Assembly: GCA_045614225.1 (NCBI GenBank)
Contig: JAZLCO010000119.1
Location: forward strand, 1-49,011
Direction: 5' to 3'
DNA from: UBA9715 sp045614225
Lineage (GTDB): Bacteria; Actinomycetota; Coriobacteriia; Coriobacteriales; Eggerthellaceae
DNA: 49,011 nucleotides
Below, piece after piece: positions 1 to 7,542 of this stretch. The notes beneath the pieces were generated by a model. It searched no databases. It saw nothing but the letters and a program-made list of their open reading frames with translations, and was not told the origin of the DNA. The position numbers and the translations under genes were made by a program. Positions within the stretch are counted from its first letter, which is position 1. Each line of letters starts with the position of its first letter.

Positions 1-1
1 C

Positions 2-334
2 CACCTGCTCTACAGCGACGGCTTCTTCTACTACGCGGTGGACTACGCGCACCCCAACGGCACGGGCCAGTACACCAAGTCGTCCCTGCCCGACCTCATG
101 ATGTGGGACGCCGAGGACCGCATGGGCCTTATAGCCCAGCCGCTGCTGATGATGGCCGGCTCGATCGCAGACACGCTCTACATGACCGAGGACGCGTTCG
201 CGAAGGCCACCGGCACGCAGGACAAGGAGCTCTTCCTGATCGAGGGCGCAAGCCACATCCAGACCTACCACGTGCCCGAATACGTGGCGCAGGTCGAGGA
301 GAAGCTGGTCGAGTTCTTCGGCCGGACGCTGTAG
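2..334 (+). CDS. alpha/beta hydrolase, C-terminal part (5' end outside window)
   Basis: The open frame runs in from the left edge without a start and ends in TAG; 110 residues are visible. The fragment looks like the last third of a dienelactone hydrolase-type alpha/beta hydrolase: a strand ending PLLMMAGSIADT would carry the acid residue (Asp), and GASHIQTY near the C-terminus would carry the catalytic His. The nucleophile elbow lies outside the window, so activity cannot be confirmed. It is followed 61 bp later by a cupin and a carboxymuconolactone decarboxylase-like gene on the same strand, which suggests a small catabolic or detoxifying gene set. Substrate unknown. Confidence 0.75.
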   Translation, partial: HLLYSDGFFYYAVDYAHPNGTGQYTKSSLPDLMMWDAEDRMGLIAQPLLMMAGSIADTLYMTEDAFAKATGTQDKELFLIEGASHIQTYHVPEYVAQVEEKLVEFFGRTL

Positions 335-395
335 TCGATAGGGGCCAGGCGGGATGTCGTGTCTCAGCCCGCCAGCGATTCGAAAAGGAGCCGCT

Positions 396-833
396 ATGAT
401 TTACCAGGATGAAGCATCGTTCGAGAAAGCAAACGTGTTCGGCAAGGGCTACCCCAACGACGCCTTCGCGCGCTACTTCAAGGGCAGCAGCTTCCTGAAC
501 GCGCTCACGGACTTCAAGAATGGCGTGTTTCCCCTGTTCAACGTGACCTTCGAGCCGGGCTGTCGCAACAACTGGCACATCCACCACGCCGAGGCAGGTG
601 GCGGGCAGATCCTCATCTGCACAGCCGGAGAAGGCTGGTACCAGGAATGGGGCAAGAAGGCACGCGAGCTGAAGGAAGGGTCGGTCGTTGTCATACCGGC
701 CAACGTGAAACACTGGCACGGCGCTAAGGCCGACTCGTGGTTCTCGCACATCGCGATCGAGGTTCCCGGCGAGGGCACCTCCAACGAATGGCTCGAGGAA
801 GTGTCCGACGAGCATTACATCGGCTTGGAATAG
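396..833 (+). CDS. cupin domain protein
   Basis: 145 residues forming one small beta-barrel cupin. The metal-binding motif is clear: His61, His63 and His64 in NNWHIHHAE, Gln71, and the second motif with His106 and His108 in VKHWHG. The start at 396 is chosen because AAAAGGAG lies 5 bp upstream; an in-frame ATG at 354 has no such site and would add 14 unlike residues. Cupins of this type often sit beside carboxymuconolactone decarboxylase family genes, as here (next gene 13 bp downstream), and are usually annotated as metal-dependent enzymes or sensors of unknown substrate. Exact reaction not inferable. Confidence 0.88.
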   Translation: MIYQDEASFEKANVFGKGYPNDAFARYFKGSSFLNALTDFKNGVFPLFNVTFEPGCRNNWHIHHAEAGGGQILICTAGEGWYQEWGKKARELKEGSVVVIPANVKHWHGAKADSWFSHIAIEVPGEGTSNEWLEEVSDEHYIGLE

Positions 834-846
834 AGAGGACCCTACC

Positions 847-1185
847 ATGGCAGAGAAAATCGTGCAGACCGCGGGCCACGACCAGCTCGGCGACTTCGCG
901 CCGGCGTTCGCGCATTACAACGACGACGTGCTGTTCGGCGAGAACTGGAACGACGAGAGCATCGACCTGAAGACGCGCTCCATCATCACGGTCGTGGCGC
1001 TCATGGCGCAGGGCATCACAGACAGCTCGCTCAAGTTCCACATCATGAACGCGAAGGCGCACGGTGTCACCGCCGGGGAGATGGCGGCAATCGTCACGCA
1101 TGTCGCCTTCTACGCGGGCTGGCCCAAGGCGTGGGCCGTGTTCAGGCTGTGCAAGGAGGTCTACGCCGACGAGCCAGCATCATAG
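847..1185 (+). CDS. carboxymuconolactone decarboxylase family protein
   Basis: 112 residues, all-helical, matching the 4-carboxymuconolactone decarboxylase (PcaC-like) family across its length: the stretch SIITVVALMAQG followed by LKFHIMNAKAHGVT and HVAFYAGWPKA is characteristic. There is no Cys-x-x-Cys pair, so it is not an AhpD-type peroxidase. AGAGAGGA lies 6-7 bp upstream of the ATG. It is probably co-transcribed with the cupin and hydrolase. True pathway is uncertain: no other beta-ketoadipate genes are visible, and many family members are stand-alone proteins of unknown role. It is the last gene before the first guaA-end copy. Confidence 0.88.
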   Translation: MAEKIVQTAGHDQLGDFAPAFAHYNDDVLFGENWNDESIDLKTRSIITVVALMAQGITDSSLKFHIMNAKAHGVTAGEMAAIVTHVAFYAGWPKAWAVFRLCKEVYADEPAS

Positions 1186-1238
1186 ATTATCGCGAGACAG
1201 TTTTAAAGATGGCTTAGAAATGCCTATACGGTCTTAAA

Positions 1239-1317
1239 GATAGCCTCTCGGCATCGTGATTGATGCCGAGAGGCTATCGTGCTCAACTGGGTAATGTGCG
1301 CTTGCGGCCTCGAAAGG
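1239..1317. repeat. right-end arm of island segment 0: hairpin plus guaA-flank-like sequence
   Basis: A perfect 17-bp stem (1239-1255 with 1262-1278) with a 6-base loop is followed at 1288 by ACTGGGTAATGTGCGC, 33 bp before the guaA-end copy. The same order, hairpin then a TGGGGAAATG-like word then guaA end, is found at 9529-9604 and 12976-13055. Just before the stem, CCTATACGG-CTTAA (1222-1236) also matches the sequence in front of the guaA terminator (12960-12974). The hairpin could serve as a terminator for the upstream genes. Interpreted as the right arm of an integrated element. Confidence 0.6.
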
Positions 1318-1338
1318 TCACTCCCACTCAATGATTCC
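1318..1338 (-). repeat. att-like copy of guaA 3' end (copy 1)
   Basis: On the minus strand this reads GGAATCATTGAGTGGGAG followed by TGA: Gly-Ile-Ile-Glu-Trp-Glu-stop, the conserved GuaA C-terminus. The intact guaA end at 13056-13076 differs at three bases. Sequence upstream of the six codons is unrelated to guaA, so only about 18-21 bp is shared. Such short gene-end copies are typical of tyrosine-recombinase attachment sites. A short palindrome (ATTCCCGC/GCGGGAAT) overlaps its inner edge at 1334-1353. Confidence 0.8.
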
Positions 1339-1435
1339 CGCGCTTGCGGGAATTGCATTCTCGTGATGTTTCATGCCGCCTCGTCTCACTCGTTGCTACT
1401 CGTGCCGGCGAATTATTACATTCTCGCCTAACTGT

Positions 1436-1674
1436 TGGAACTCACTTGGAACTCAGTCGAGTGAGTTCTAGTTGGAACTCACCTATGGGGAGTATTTTGC
1501 ACGTTACGGGGAATAATGCATTCTACCTGCGGTTTTGTCGCTCCATCGTGGTGGAGTGAGTTCCAGCCGGGTTTCCGGTCCTTCCGACCGACATGGGGAG
1601 TATTGTTTCTGGCATGGGGAATAATGCAATCTACCTGCGGAAACGCTTGCTTCTCCCATAGTGGGTGAGTTCCA
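1436..1674. repeat. phased word array (attP-arm-like), segment 1
   Basis: Word W = TGGAACTCA(C/G) occurs at 1436 and 1447, inverted at 1461, direct at 1473, and inverted at 1556 and 1665. Word T = TGGGGAGTA (or close) occurs at 1486, 1507, 1594 and 1615. ACCTGCGG occurs at 1525 and 1633. Offsets from the first W are 0, 11, 25, 37, 50, 71, 89, 120, 158, 179, 197 and 229. The array at 6354-6593 has the same offsets within 1 bp, and the first half is kept at 9713-9810. No protein frame is conserved through it. Best reading: binding-site array of a recombination or control complex next to the guaA-derived core. Confidence 0.7.
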
Positions 1675-1910
1675 GTTTCGGAATCCGTCGGATTCATCAG
1701 CTGCCCATTCGAGAGAATCCTCTGAGGATGGTCGATCTCCATGGGTTTCAATCTGTTGTTTATTCTCGCATTTCTCTTACCCATGGGGTCTGAACATTCG
1801 AAAACCACCTTTCGAAGCTTCGCAATCAACTCAACGTCAAATGACCTCTGAAACACCTACTAAATAATCCTCTAATTTACTTGTAGAATATCCTCTGTAT
1901 TACGAACGAA

Positions 1911-2262
1911 GGAGCATCGCACATGGGGAAGACACTTCTCGCGCAGCGCATGCTCGAAAAGTGCGGCTAGCCCAACTTCTCCATCAACCATTTGAAGATG
2001 GGCCTCATCCGCAGCGGGAACACCGATCTCACACCCGAGAACGATGATGCCCTTAGGGAATGCCTATGGCCCATCGTGCGCGAGATGGCGAAGACCGCCA
2101 TCGAGAACGAGCAAAACCTCATCGTCGAGGGCAGCTACATCCCGCCGGAGTGGCGGCGAAGTTTTTGCGAAGAGCACCTCCAGTCCATCGAGTTCGTCTG
2201 CCTGGCAATGTCGGACGCCTACATCGATGCGCATATCGACGAGATAAGGGAAGCTAAACGGC
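1911..2262 (+). pseudogene. P-loop kinase-like pseudogene (truncated, nonsense codon)
   Basis: In one frame the DNA reads GASHMGKT (1911-1934), a good Walker A motif, then LLAQRMLEKCG, a TAG stop at 1968-1970, and then NFSINHLKMGLIRSGN and a further ~80 residues including LIVEGSYIPPEW. Together they resemble a small adenylate-kinase/zeta-like P-loop kinase. The 5' end is missing (in-frame TAG at 1884, no start before the Walker A motif), a nonsense codon interrupts it, and similarity fades near 2260 before the LysR gene. The open frame continues to 2876 only as antisense of LysR. A decayed cargo gene; original substrate unknown. Confidence 0.65.
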
Positions 2263-2386
2263 GCCACTCAGTGGGTTATTCTCGCTCTCACACAGACAGC
2301 AGGTTGAAACACGAAACCCTCTTGACGTCCAATGTTCCGCTTTCTCAATCCCCCGCGCCGGGTCGTCTAACGAAAGGTATTGCGCG

Positions 2387-3322
2387 TTACGAAACAAGGC
2401 GCCCGCTTGTGAACATCGAGGAAACCGCAGAGCATTGTTGCGCCGAATCGACGAATGCCTCGATTAAGGGGTTGTCGCTGCTCGCGAGCCACATGAAATC
2501 GACCGCCGTTGCAGCAAGGAGCGCTTCGCTAGCCTCGGCCACATCGACGCAGACGACGCCATCCTCGCGTTCGCTCACCGTCCCCGCCGTAGCGAACGAC
2601 ACGCCCCAGCCAAACGAGACGCTCGGGCAGATCGAGCGGAACGAGTCGACATACCTGAACTGGGATTCGCTGAAGCCCCTCTCCCGGAGGTACTCCATGA
2701 GCATGTCGATACCCAACGGCCCCGAAGCTCGACGTGGGATCAAGACGGTCTCGCCGACGAGCTCCGAAAGTCTCACCTCATCCCTCTTCTCAAACGGATG
2801 GCCCACAGGCAAAATCGCCTGCAACGGAAGGCGGCCTATGGGCTTATGTCGCACGACGCCGTCCATGGGCAGGTAGGCGGATATCCCCAGCAACAGGTCG
2901 ATCTCACCGGCATAGAGCCCGTCAGTCAGCTCGCTGACCTCGCGCCTGTGCAGCTCCACCCTCGCGTGCGGGCGCTCGAGCTGGAACGATCCGACCGCGC
3001 CCTTGAGCATCTGCTCCTCGTAGGCAGCTCCGAAGCAGCCGACCCTCAGCTCACCGTCGACCGACCGAATGGCGGCCACTTCTTCCATGAGGGCATCGAA
3101 CTGCCTCAGCACGTCCTTCGCCCTCTTTAGCAACCTGGCTCCCTGGGGGGTGAGGGAAATCGAGTTGGTGGAACGGACGAACAGGCGGTACCCGCACTCG
3201 GCCTCTAGGGACTTGATCTTCCTGCTGATGGCGGGCTGCGCAATATGGAGCATCTCGGCCGCCTTGGTGAACGAGCGGTATTCCGCGATATACGCGAAGC
3301 AACGCAGATGATCCATGTCCAT
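2387..3322 (-). CDS. LysR family transcriptional regulator
   Basis: 311 residues from the ATG at 3322 (AAGGCGGG lies 5 bp upstream; a longer frame from 3373 runs into the operator region). The N-terminal winged helix-turn-helix is typical: HLRCFAYIAEYRSFTKAAEMLHIAQPAISRKIKSLE in pieces around residues 4-40. The C-terminal ~220 residues form the periplasmic-binding-like effector domain. It is divergent from an FAD oxidoreductase gene with 179 bp between the chosen starts and a perfect inverted repeat at 3375-3394 between them, so it most likely controls that gene and itself. The effector is unknown, probably the oxidoreductase substrate. Confidence 0.92.
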   Translation of the reverse strand: MDMDHLRCFAYIAEYRSFTKAAEMLHIAQPAISRKIKSLEAECGYRLFVRSTNSISLTPQGARLLKRAKDVLRQFDALMEEVAAIRSVDGELRVGCFGAAYEEQMLKGAVGSFQLERPHARVELHRREVSELTDGLYAGEIDLLLGISAYLPMDGVVRHKPIGRLPLQAILPVGHPFEKRDEVRLSELVGETVLIPRRASGPLGIDMLMEYLRERGFSESQFRYVDSFRSICPSVSFGWGVSFATAGTVSEREDGVVCVDVAEASEALLAATAVDFMWLASSDNPLIEAFVDSAQQCSAVSSMFTSGRLVS

Positions 3323-3374
3323 GATTTCCCGCCTTAGCTCCGATGACCGTCCGAAAGTCGATCTCGAAAGCATT

Positions 3375-3394
3375 TTATAACAATTGCGTTATAA
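3375..3394. promoter_or_regulatory. inverted repeat, probable LysR operator
   Basis: TTATAAC-N6-GTTATAA, perfect 7-bp arms, lies between the divergent LysR and FAD oxidoreductase genes. It contains the T-N11-A pattern preferred by LysR-type regulators. Position (53 bp before the LysR start) fits autoregulation as well as control of the neighbour. Confidence 0.6.
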
Positions 3395-3501
3395 ATCTCC
3401 ACCTGATAGAACAACATGGCATTTCACTTTTGCAAAATCCACAGATATCCTTCCTCTAGGAGCAGCAAGCAATGCGAGACCTCATCGAGAAAGGAGCTGA
3501 A

Positions 3502-4920
3502 ATGATGCAAGAAAGCGGCGGGGCCGCCAATAAACAGGTCATTGTGATCGGCGCGGGACCTGCGGGAATATACGCTACGCACTCGCTCAAGAAGCGGGGT
3601 GTCGACGTTATGTGCTACGAGGCGACCGATCATATCGCGGGACGCGCATACGCCTACCGCAAGGACGGCTACCTCTGCGAAGTGGGCGCCGTCGGGCAAG
3701 AGCCGCAGTGGTCCGTTATGGGCGAACTCATCGAGGAGACCGGCTATGACGACTCCGTCGCGCCGGCGCGCATGCGCTACGGCTTCTACCGCAAAGGAAA
3801 ATGGAGCTACATGGGAATGGGCAGCGTCAAGGACCAGGCCAAATGGCTCTCCGACACGCTGAAATTCATGGTTCGCTACGGCAGCGTCGGCCTCGGCTTC
3901 GTCAAGTTCGCCTTGGCCGTGAAATCCGACCTCGCGCGCGTCAGCCCCGAGCGCGCCGCCGTCAACGACTACTCAGAGCTCGAGGTCCTGGGCGACATGA
4001 GCATCTACGAGTACGCCATGAAGCACGGCAACAGGAAGGTGAACGACTACATCCTCCAGCCGCTAGTCTCGCAGATGGTCTGCTGCAAGACCTCCGAGGC
4101 TTCCATCACGCATCTCCTGTGCCTTCTGTTCGAATTCATCGGCGGCGCGAAGCAGGATGACGCAGCGCCCGGCGGAATCGCGGTCGTCCCCAAGAACGGC
4201 ATCATGGACATCTACAAGCGCATCTACGATCTCGAGCCAGAGCTCTACCAGCTGAGCTCTCCCGTCAAACGCGTCATCATAGAGGAGGGCGAGGCCAAGG
4301 GCGTCGAGCTCGCGAGCGGCGAGGTCGTCCGCGCCGACCACGTGCTCTGCACCGTCCCCGCTTTCAACATCCCCGACATCTTCGAGGAGGTGCCCCCGGC
4401 GGCCGCGAAGATGATCGACTCAGTCAAATACTCGAGATGTTACTCGATCATGATTGGCGACAAGCGCGACTTTGTCCCCGACGCCCTGTTCGGCATATGC
4501 CTGGTAAACGAGGACTCAATCCTCGGCGCCGGCATGTGCTCCTCCTGGGTGACCGGATGCCAGACCCCTGGCGGCGAGGGCAAGCTCGTTCACTTCTGGA
4601 CCAGCGACAAATACCATGACGAGCTGGTCGCGATGACCGACGAGGCGCGTCGCGCGAGGATCCTCAAAGAGGTCAAGAGGTTCCTTCCGGATTTGCCCGC
4701 CGACCCCGAGCTCTTCGAGGTCGTCCGTCACGACCATGCCATCTGCCGCGATGCCCCGGGTCAAATGGCGGCCGTCGACGAATACCTCAAGAACGGCTAC
4801 GAGGAGATTCCCAGACTCACCCTCGCTGGCGAGTACATGTACCCCATCGCCTCGACCGAAGGCGCTATGCATAGCGCTAAGCGCGCGGTCGAACATATCA
4901 TGGAGAAGATGGGCGCGTAA
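3502..4920 (+). CDS. FAD-dependent amine oxidase/protoporphyrinogen oxidase-like oxidoreductase
   Basis: 472 residues from the ATG at 3502, chosen because AAAGGAG lies 5 bp before it; an ATG at 3472 would add ten residues. The N-terminus has the FAD Rossmann motif VIVIGAGPAGIYAT, the ribose-binding acid in CYEATD and the GRAY motif that follows it. The C-terminus has the second FAD-contact region LAGEYMYPIASTEGAMHSAKRA. Overall it matches flavin amine oxidases/phytoene desaturase-like enzymes. No signal peptide or haem motif is seen, so it is probably cytoplasmic. The divergent LysR gene suggests substrate-induced expression. Substrate unknown; such flavoenzymes are numerous in Eggerthellaceae (knowledge) and mostly uncharacterised. 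Confidence 0.85.
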   Translation: MMQESGGAANKQVIVIGAGPAGIYATHSLKKRGVDVMCYEATDHIAGRAYAYRKDGYLCEVGAVGQEPQWSVMGELIEETGYDDSVAPARMRYGFYRKGKWSYMGMGSVKDQAKWLSDTLKFMVRYGSVGLGFVKFALAVKSDLARVSPERAAVNDYSELEVLGDMSIYEYAMKHGNRKVNDYILQPLVSQMVCCKTSEASITHLLCLLFEFIGGAKQDDAAPGGIAVVPKNGIMDIYKRIYDLEPELYQLSSPVKRVIIEEGEAKGVELASGEVVRADHVLCTVPAFNIPDIFEEVPPAAAKMIDSVKYSRCYSIMIGDKRDFVPDALFGICLVNEDSILGAGMCSSWVTGCQTPGGEGKLVHFWTSDKYHDELVAMTDEARRARILKEVKRFLPDLPADPELFEVVRHDHAICRDAPGQMAAVDEYLKNGYEEIPRLTLAGEYMYPIASTEGAMHSAKRAVEHIMEKMGA

Positions 4921-5186
4921 CCCCTCTGCCTCGAACCGAGCGCACGGGCCCTCTCGAGCATGCGCCCTTGCATTTCACCCTGTACGCTCCGATGAAAGCA
5001 TCCGAGGACACAAAGACTCTTAGCACCTAGTCATGGCGTAGATGCGTGCAGGGCGTATTCTTATATGCCAAATCGTAGGTAACCACCAAATTGAAGGAAG
5101 AGAAAGCCCCGAAGCGCTTGCTTCGGGGCTTGAATACTCCCCATGGTTTCGGGGTGTTTTGTCCAAACGATGCTACTCGGTGCCAG
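4921..5186. other. gene-free stretch downstream of the FAD oxidoreductase
   Basis: No convincing coding frame. It holds the terminator-like hairpin at 5103-5131 and, directly after it, one inverted copy of the T word (TACTCCCCA, 5135-5143) otherwise found in the att arrays. No guaA-end core lies near it. Confidence 0.5.
5103..5131 (+). terminator. hairpin terminator after FAD oxidoreductase
   Basis: AAGCCCCGAAGC, a 5-base loop region and GCTTCGGGGCTT form a strong GC-rich stem. The T-run after it is weak, so efficiency is uncertain; it may also end transcription from the opposite side. Confidence 0.6.
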
Positions 5187-5267
5187 TCAGGGTGAACACA
5201 CCTCGTAGAGGAAGTCCTCGAGCAGGGGCCATTCGCGCTCGTCTATGTGCCTGATTTCGCAATCCAT
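5187..5267 (-). pseudogene. GNAT acetyltransferase N-terminal remnant
   Basis: A 26-codon minus-strand frame starting at ATG 5267 encodes MDCEIRHIDEREWPLLEDF then LYEVCSP and a TGA. This resembles the first strand-helix of GNAT N-acetyltransferases, which usually begin with EIR...D...LLEDFLY. The rest of the domain is absent; sequence beyond it is the non-coding stretch and terminator. It begins 6 bp after the stop of the DUF4160-DUF2442 gene, so it was probably the next gene in that operon before deletion. Could be a chance match because it is so short. Confidence 0.45.
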
Positions 5268-5273
5268 AGACCG

Positions 5274-5975
5274 TTACGCAGTAATAGGATCGCCGTATTC
5301 CCGGTTCATCGCGTCGCGCGTCACGACCCACTGCTTGCCGTACTTGCGCGCGTCGACGCCGGGGACGATCTTTCCGTACGACACGGCCTTGCGCAGCGTC
5401 GACTCGCTCAATCCCCAAAGCTCGCTCGCGTCGGAGAAAGACATGAGGCCGTCGAATGGCGTCTGAGCCTCCACGCCGTTTTCCCACAGCTCGTCGCAGG
5501 AAAGGTCGATCTCATCGCTCCAGACGATGCCATAACCACCCTGGTCGACCTCGACCGAGCTGAAGAGGGCATCATCTTGGAGCGCCTCGAAAACGGGGAA
5601 ACGGGCCGCAAGCGGTCTGACGTCGTAGAGCTTGGTTACGCCGTTCGCGAACTGCACGCTGAGCTTCATGCCGGGCAGAGCGGCGACTTCTTTCACCTTA
5701 TGGAACAGCATCGTTGCCTCCTTAGTCGAGCGGGTCGAGTTTCCTGAACTCTTGCGTTCCCACATCTCTAGCAGGTTGTCTCTGTTCATGGAAATCCATT
5801 CGCGTATCATCCCGGCAGCCCGGCTGGGCATGCCACCCTCTATCATCTCGCCGGTCCTGATGTCGAACGCGGCCGTGTCTTCTCCGTAAATAGCGTGCAC
5901 GTGTGGTGGGTTGTGCTCTGAACCCAAGAAGTACATTCGCATGATGATTCCGTAAAACCTTGCAAGTGTCGGCAC
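5274..5975 (-). CDS. DUF4160-DUF2442-HTH fusion protein
   Basis: 233 residues from a GTG at 5975 (AAAGGA 6 bp upstream), giving the usual DUF4160 opening PTLARFYGIIMRMYF; an ATG at 5990 is the alternative. Residues ~1-75 are DUF4160 (HNPPHVHAIYGE, GEMIEGGMPSRAAGMIREW). Then comes a DUF2442 domain (VQFANGVTKLYDVRPLAA...GGYGIVWSDEIDLSCDELWENG) and a C-terminal helix-turn-helix-like segment (SDASELWGLSESTLRKAV). DUF4160 and DUF2442 are normally encoded by two adjacent genes of toxin-antitoxin-like type. Here no stop separates them, and an ATG with AAGGAGG in front remains at 5711, so the second half may also be made alone. Function unproven. Confidence 0.75.
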   Translation of the reverse strand: MPTLARFYGIIMRMYFLGSEHNPPHVHAIYGEDTAAFDIRTGEMIEGGMPSRAAGMIREWISMNRDNLLEMWERKSSGNSTRSTKEATMLFHKVKEVAALPGMKLSVQFANGVTKLYDVRPLAARFPVFEALQDDALFSSVEVDQGGYGIVWSDEIDLSCDELWENGVEAQTPFDGLMSFSDASELWGLSESTLRKAVSYGKIVPGVDARKYGKQWVVTRDAMNREYGDPITA

Positions 5976-6012
5976 GCTCAATCCTTTCATCGTTGCCTAA
6001 CGTCAAATATTC

Positions 6013-6030
6013 TATCACGGTAACGTGATA
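6013..6030. promoter_or_regulatory. inverted repeat upstream of DUF4160-DUF2442 gene
   Basis: TATCACG-GTAA-CGTGATA, perfect 7-bp arms, 38 bp before the GTG start. Suited to autoregulation by the HTH part of the fusion protein. A half-site CGTGATAT also occurs in the XRE promoter (8921-8928). Confidence 0.45.
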
Positions 6031-6108
6031 TTGAATACATTGATTCGGGGAGCGTATACACAACGACCGCCACCGCGATCTTGCTTACAACGTCAGTGAA
6101 AAATCAGT

Positions 6109-6130
6109 AACGGACACGCTTCGGTCCGTT
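6109..6130. repeat. hairpin near right end of segment 1
   Basis: AACGGAC and GTCCGTT pair around an 8-base loop, 105 bp before the second guaA-end copy. Unlike the other right ends (hairpin about 40-45 bp from the core, plus a TGGGGAAAT-like word), no such word follows, so this end is diverged or rearranged. Confidence 0.35.
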
Positions 6131-6234
6131 TACGCCGTCGCGAGTCGTATCGCGTTGTTGCATGAAAACAGCTAGCTAACTGCTGAAACATGTCCACGTA
6201 GTAGCAAGGTGTTGGATAGCGTAGAACCGCCCGA

Positions 6235-6255
6235 TTATTCCCACTCAATGATTCC
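6235..6255 (-). repeat. att-like copy of guaA 3' end (copy 2)
   Basis: Minus strand GGAATCATTGAGTGGGAA followed by TAA: Gly-Ile-Ile-Glu-Trp-Glu-stop, identical in protein to copies 1 and 3 but with a synonymous last codon and a different stop codon. Flanking sequence is unrelated to guaA. It separates segment 1 from segment 2. Confidence 0.8.
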
Positions 6256-6353
6256 GACTCGTCCAGGATTTGCATCCTCGTCGCGTCTCGTGTCGCCTTG
6301 TCTCATCCATGTCTTTCCGTTATAGGTGAGTAATCACTTCGGAGCCGATTCGC

Positions 6354-6593
6354 TGGAACTCACTTGGAACTCAGCGGGGTGAGTTCCAGCTGGAACTCAC
6401 TTATGGGGAGTATTTTCGCCGACATGGGGAGTAACGCCCCTGACCTGCGGTTTTGTTGCTCCATCGTGGTGGAGTGAGTTCCAGCCGGGTCTTCAGCCCT
6501 TCCGCTCTGCATGGGGAGTGTTACTTTCCGACATGGGGAGTAATGCGATCTATCTGCGGAAACGCCGTCTTCTCCCCTAGTGGGTGAATTCCA
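6354..6593. repeat. phased word array (attP-arm-like), segment 2
   Basis: W (TGGAACTCA) at 6354 and 6365, inverted at 6379, direct at 6391, inverted at 6474 and, with one change, at 6584. T (TGGGGAGTA or close) at 6404, 6425, 6512 and 6534. ACCTGCGG or ATCTGCGG at 6443 and 6552. Spacings equal those at 1436-1674 within 1 bp, although the sequence between words has diverged. It lies about 100 bp inside the guaA-end copy, as in segments 1 and 3. Confidence 0.7.
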
Positions 6594-6617
6594 GAAAACC
6601 CTTTGTGTCTTTGCATC

Positions 6618-7172
6618 CTAATTCGTTTCGATTGTCGACAGATATTCGGCTGGCACGCTCTTCACCAGCCAGACGCCGTTTTTCGAACGAAAGAACTCAA
6701 AGCCCTCCTCGACCATTGCGCCCGTGTCGACTCTCAACACGGCGGGACTGCCGTGACGACTCCCGACCTTGGACGCCGTATCCACGTCTGACGAAAGATG
6801 AACGTACAGGCGGCCCTTCGGGAGCAATCCTATGCTAAAAACCGAATCCAAAAACCTCTGCGCCGTGCCGTGATAAAGCACCGCAGGAGGGCGCTTCGGC
6901 TCGAGCTCAACATCAACGTCGACCGAGTGGCCTTGGTTGGCGCGGACGAGCGTATGGTCTTCGTTGAACGAATACCTGTCCTTCGAGTCCGTGGCGACAA
7001 TTTCTTCCAGCATCTCCACGGTGAAAGGGCGTTGGCTTGAGATGCCCCTGACGAGCTCGTCAACATTAGCCCAGCCATGCTTATCAAGGGTGATTCCCGC
7101 CTCCTCGGGCTTGTGACGCAGAACTAGGGCGAGGAACCTGCTCTCCTTCACATGGGCCTCGCTAACAGCCAT
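6618..7172 (-). CDS. kptA: RNA 2'-phosphotransferase, Tpt1/KptA family
   Basis: 184 residues from the ATG at 7172, with GGAGGAG upstream; the start overlaps the end of the preceding gene by 11 bp. The N-terminal winged helix (SRFLALVLRHKPEEAGITLD) and the C-terminal ADP-ribosyltransferase-like half (VLYHGTAQRFLDSV, GRLYVHLSSD, RHGSPAVLRVD, NGVWLV) are both complete. The catalytic Arg-His-Arg-Arg set is recognisable as Arg19, His20, Arg77 and Arg121. Family members remove an internal RNA 2'-phosphate with NAD+; in bacteria the natural substrate is unclear. Here it is the last gene of an operon with a ParB-like toxin and SUKH protein, suggesting RNA repair or modification linked to that module (inference). 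Confidence 0.9.
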   Translation of the reverse strand: MAVSEAHVKESRFLALVLRHKPEEAGITLDKHGWANVDELVRGISSQRPFTVEMLEEIVATDSKDRYSFNEDHTLVRANQGHSVDVDVELEPKRPPAVLYHGTAQRFLDSVFSIGLLPKGRLYVHLSSDVDTASKVGSRHGSPAVLRVDTGAMVEEGFEFFRSKNGVWLVKSVPAEYLSTIETN

Positions 7173-7533
7173 CAAGCTCCTCCTCACGCGCGCCCTCGAT
7201 AAGCTGGTAGATTGCGGCTTCAAACCAGCACCAGAAATCGTCGTATTCGCCTCGCTGCTCCCAGCCTGGGTCGGCGAAGTCGTGAATCACCTCGACCTTC
7301 CCGGCTTTGCCGACCTCGAAGCAGGCGACGTCGTCGTTGTCGCAGCGTTTCGCGAAAGGGACGAGCTTGCGATCGGGGTACCTCTCGGCCATATCAGCAC
7401 AGTAACCCTCCGCGAAAGGGGCGTCCATGATGAACCAGGTATCCATATCGACGATCCCAAGGTCGACGATCTTCTCCAGACCAAAGGGATATTCGAAGCC
7501 AGGATATTTATTCGAAGCGTCGTAGAGTTCCAT
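7162..7533 (-). CDS. SMI1/KNR4 (SUKH)-like protein, probable immunity protein
   Basis: 123 residues, rich in acidic and aromatic residues. PFAKRCDNDDVACFEVG followed by VEVIHDFADPGWEQ and FWCWFEAAI is the SUKH-fold signature seen in toxin-immunity proteins. It starts 9 bp after the stop of the ParB-like gene and overlaps kptA, so the three genes are translationally linked. SUKH proteins commonly neutralise the nuclease or deaminase domain of a polymorphic toxin encoded just upstream; by position the partner is the 7543-8022 product. That pairing is inference. Confidence 0.7.
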   Translation of the reverse strand: MELYDASNKYPGFEYPFGLEKIVDLGIVDMDTWFIMDAPFAEGYCADMAERYPDRKLVPFAKRCDNDDVACFEVGKAGKVEVIHDFADPGWEQRGEYDDFWCWFEAAIYQLIEGAREEELDGC

Positions 7534-7542
7534 CTCGTCTCC

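Noticed and set aside
1436..1674. Repeats considered as a CRISPR array
   Set aside because: Words are 9-10 bp, in both orientations and at unequal but fixed spacing, with no cas genes; not a repeat-spacer array.
1479..1856. Minus-strand frame repeating a PQV(D/E)CIIP-like pattern across the word array
   Set aside because: The pattern comes from translating the DNA repeats; the homologous array at 6354-6593 has stops in that frame.
5135..5143. Single inverted T word after the 5103-5131 hairpin, considered as another island end
   Set aside because: No guaA-end core or W words lie at the expected distance on either side.
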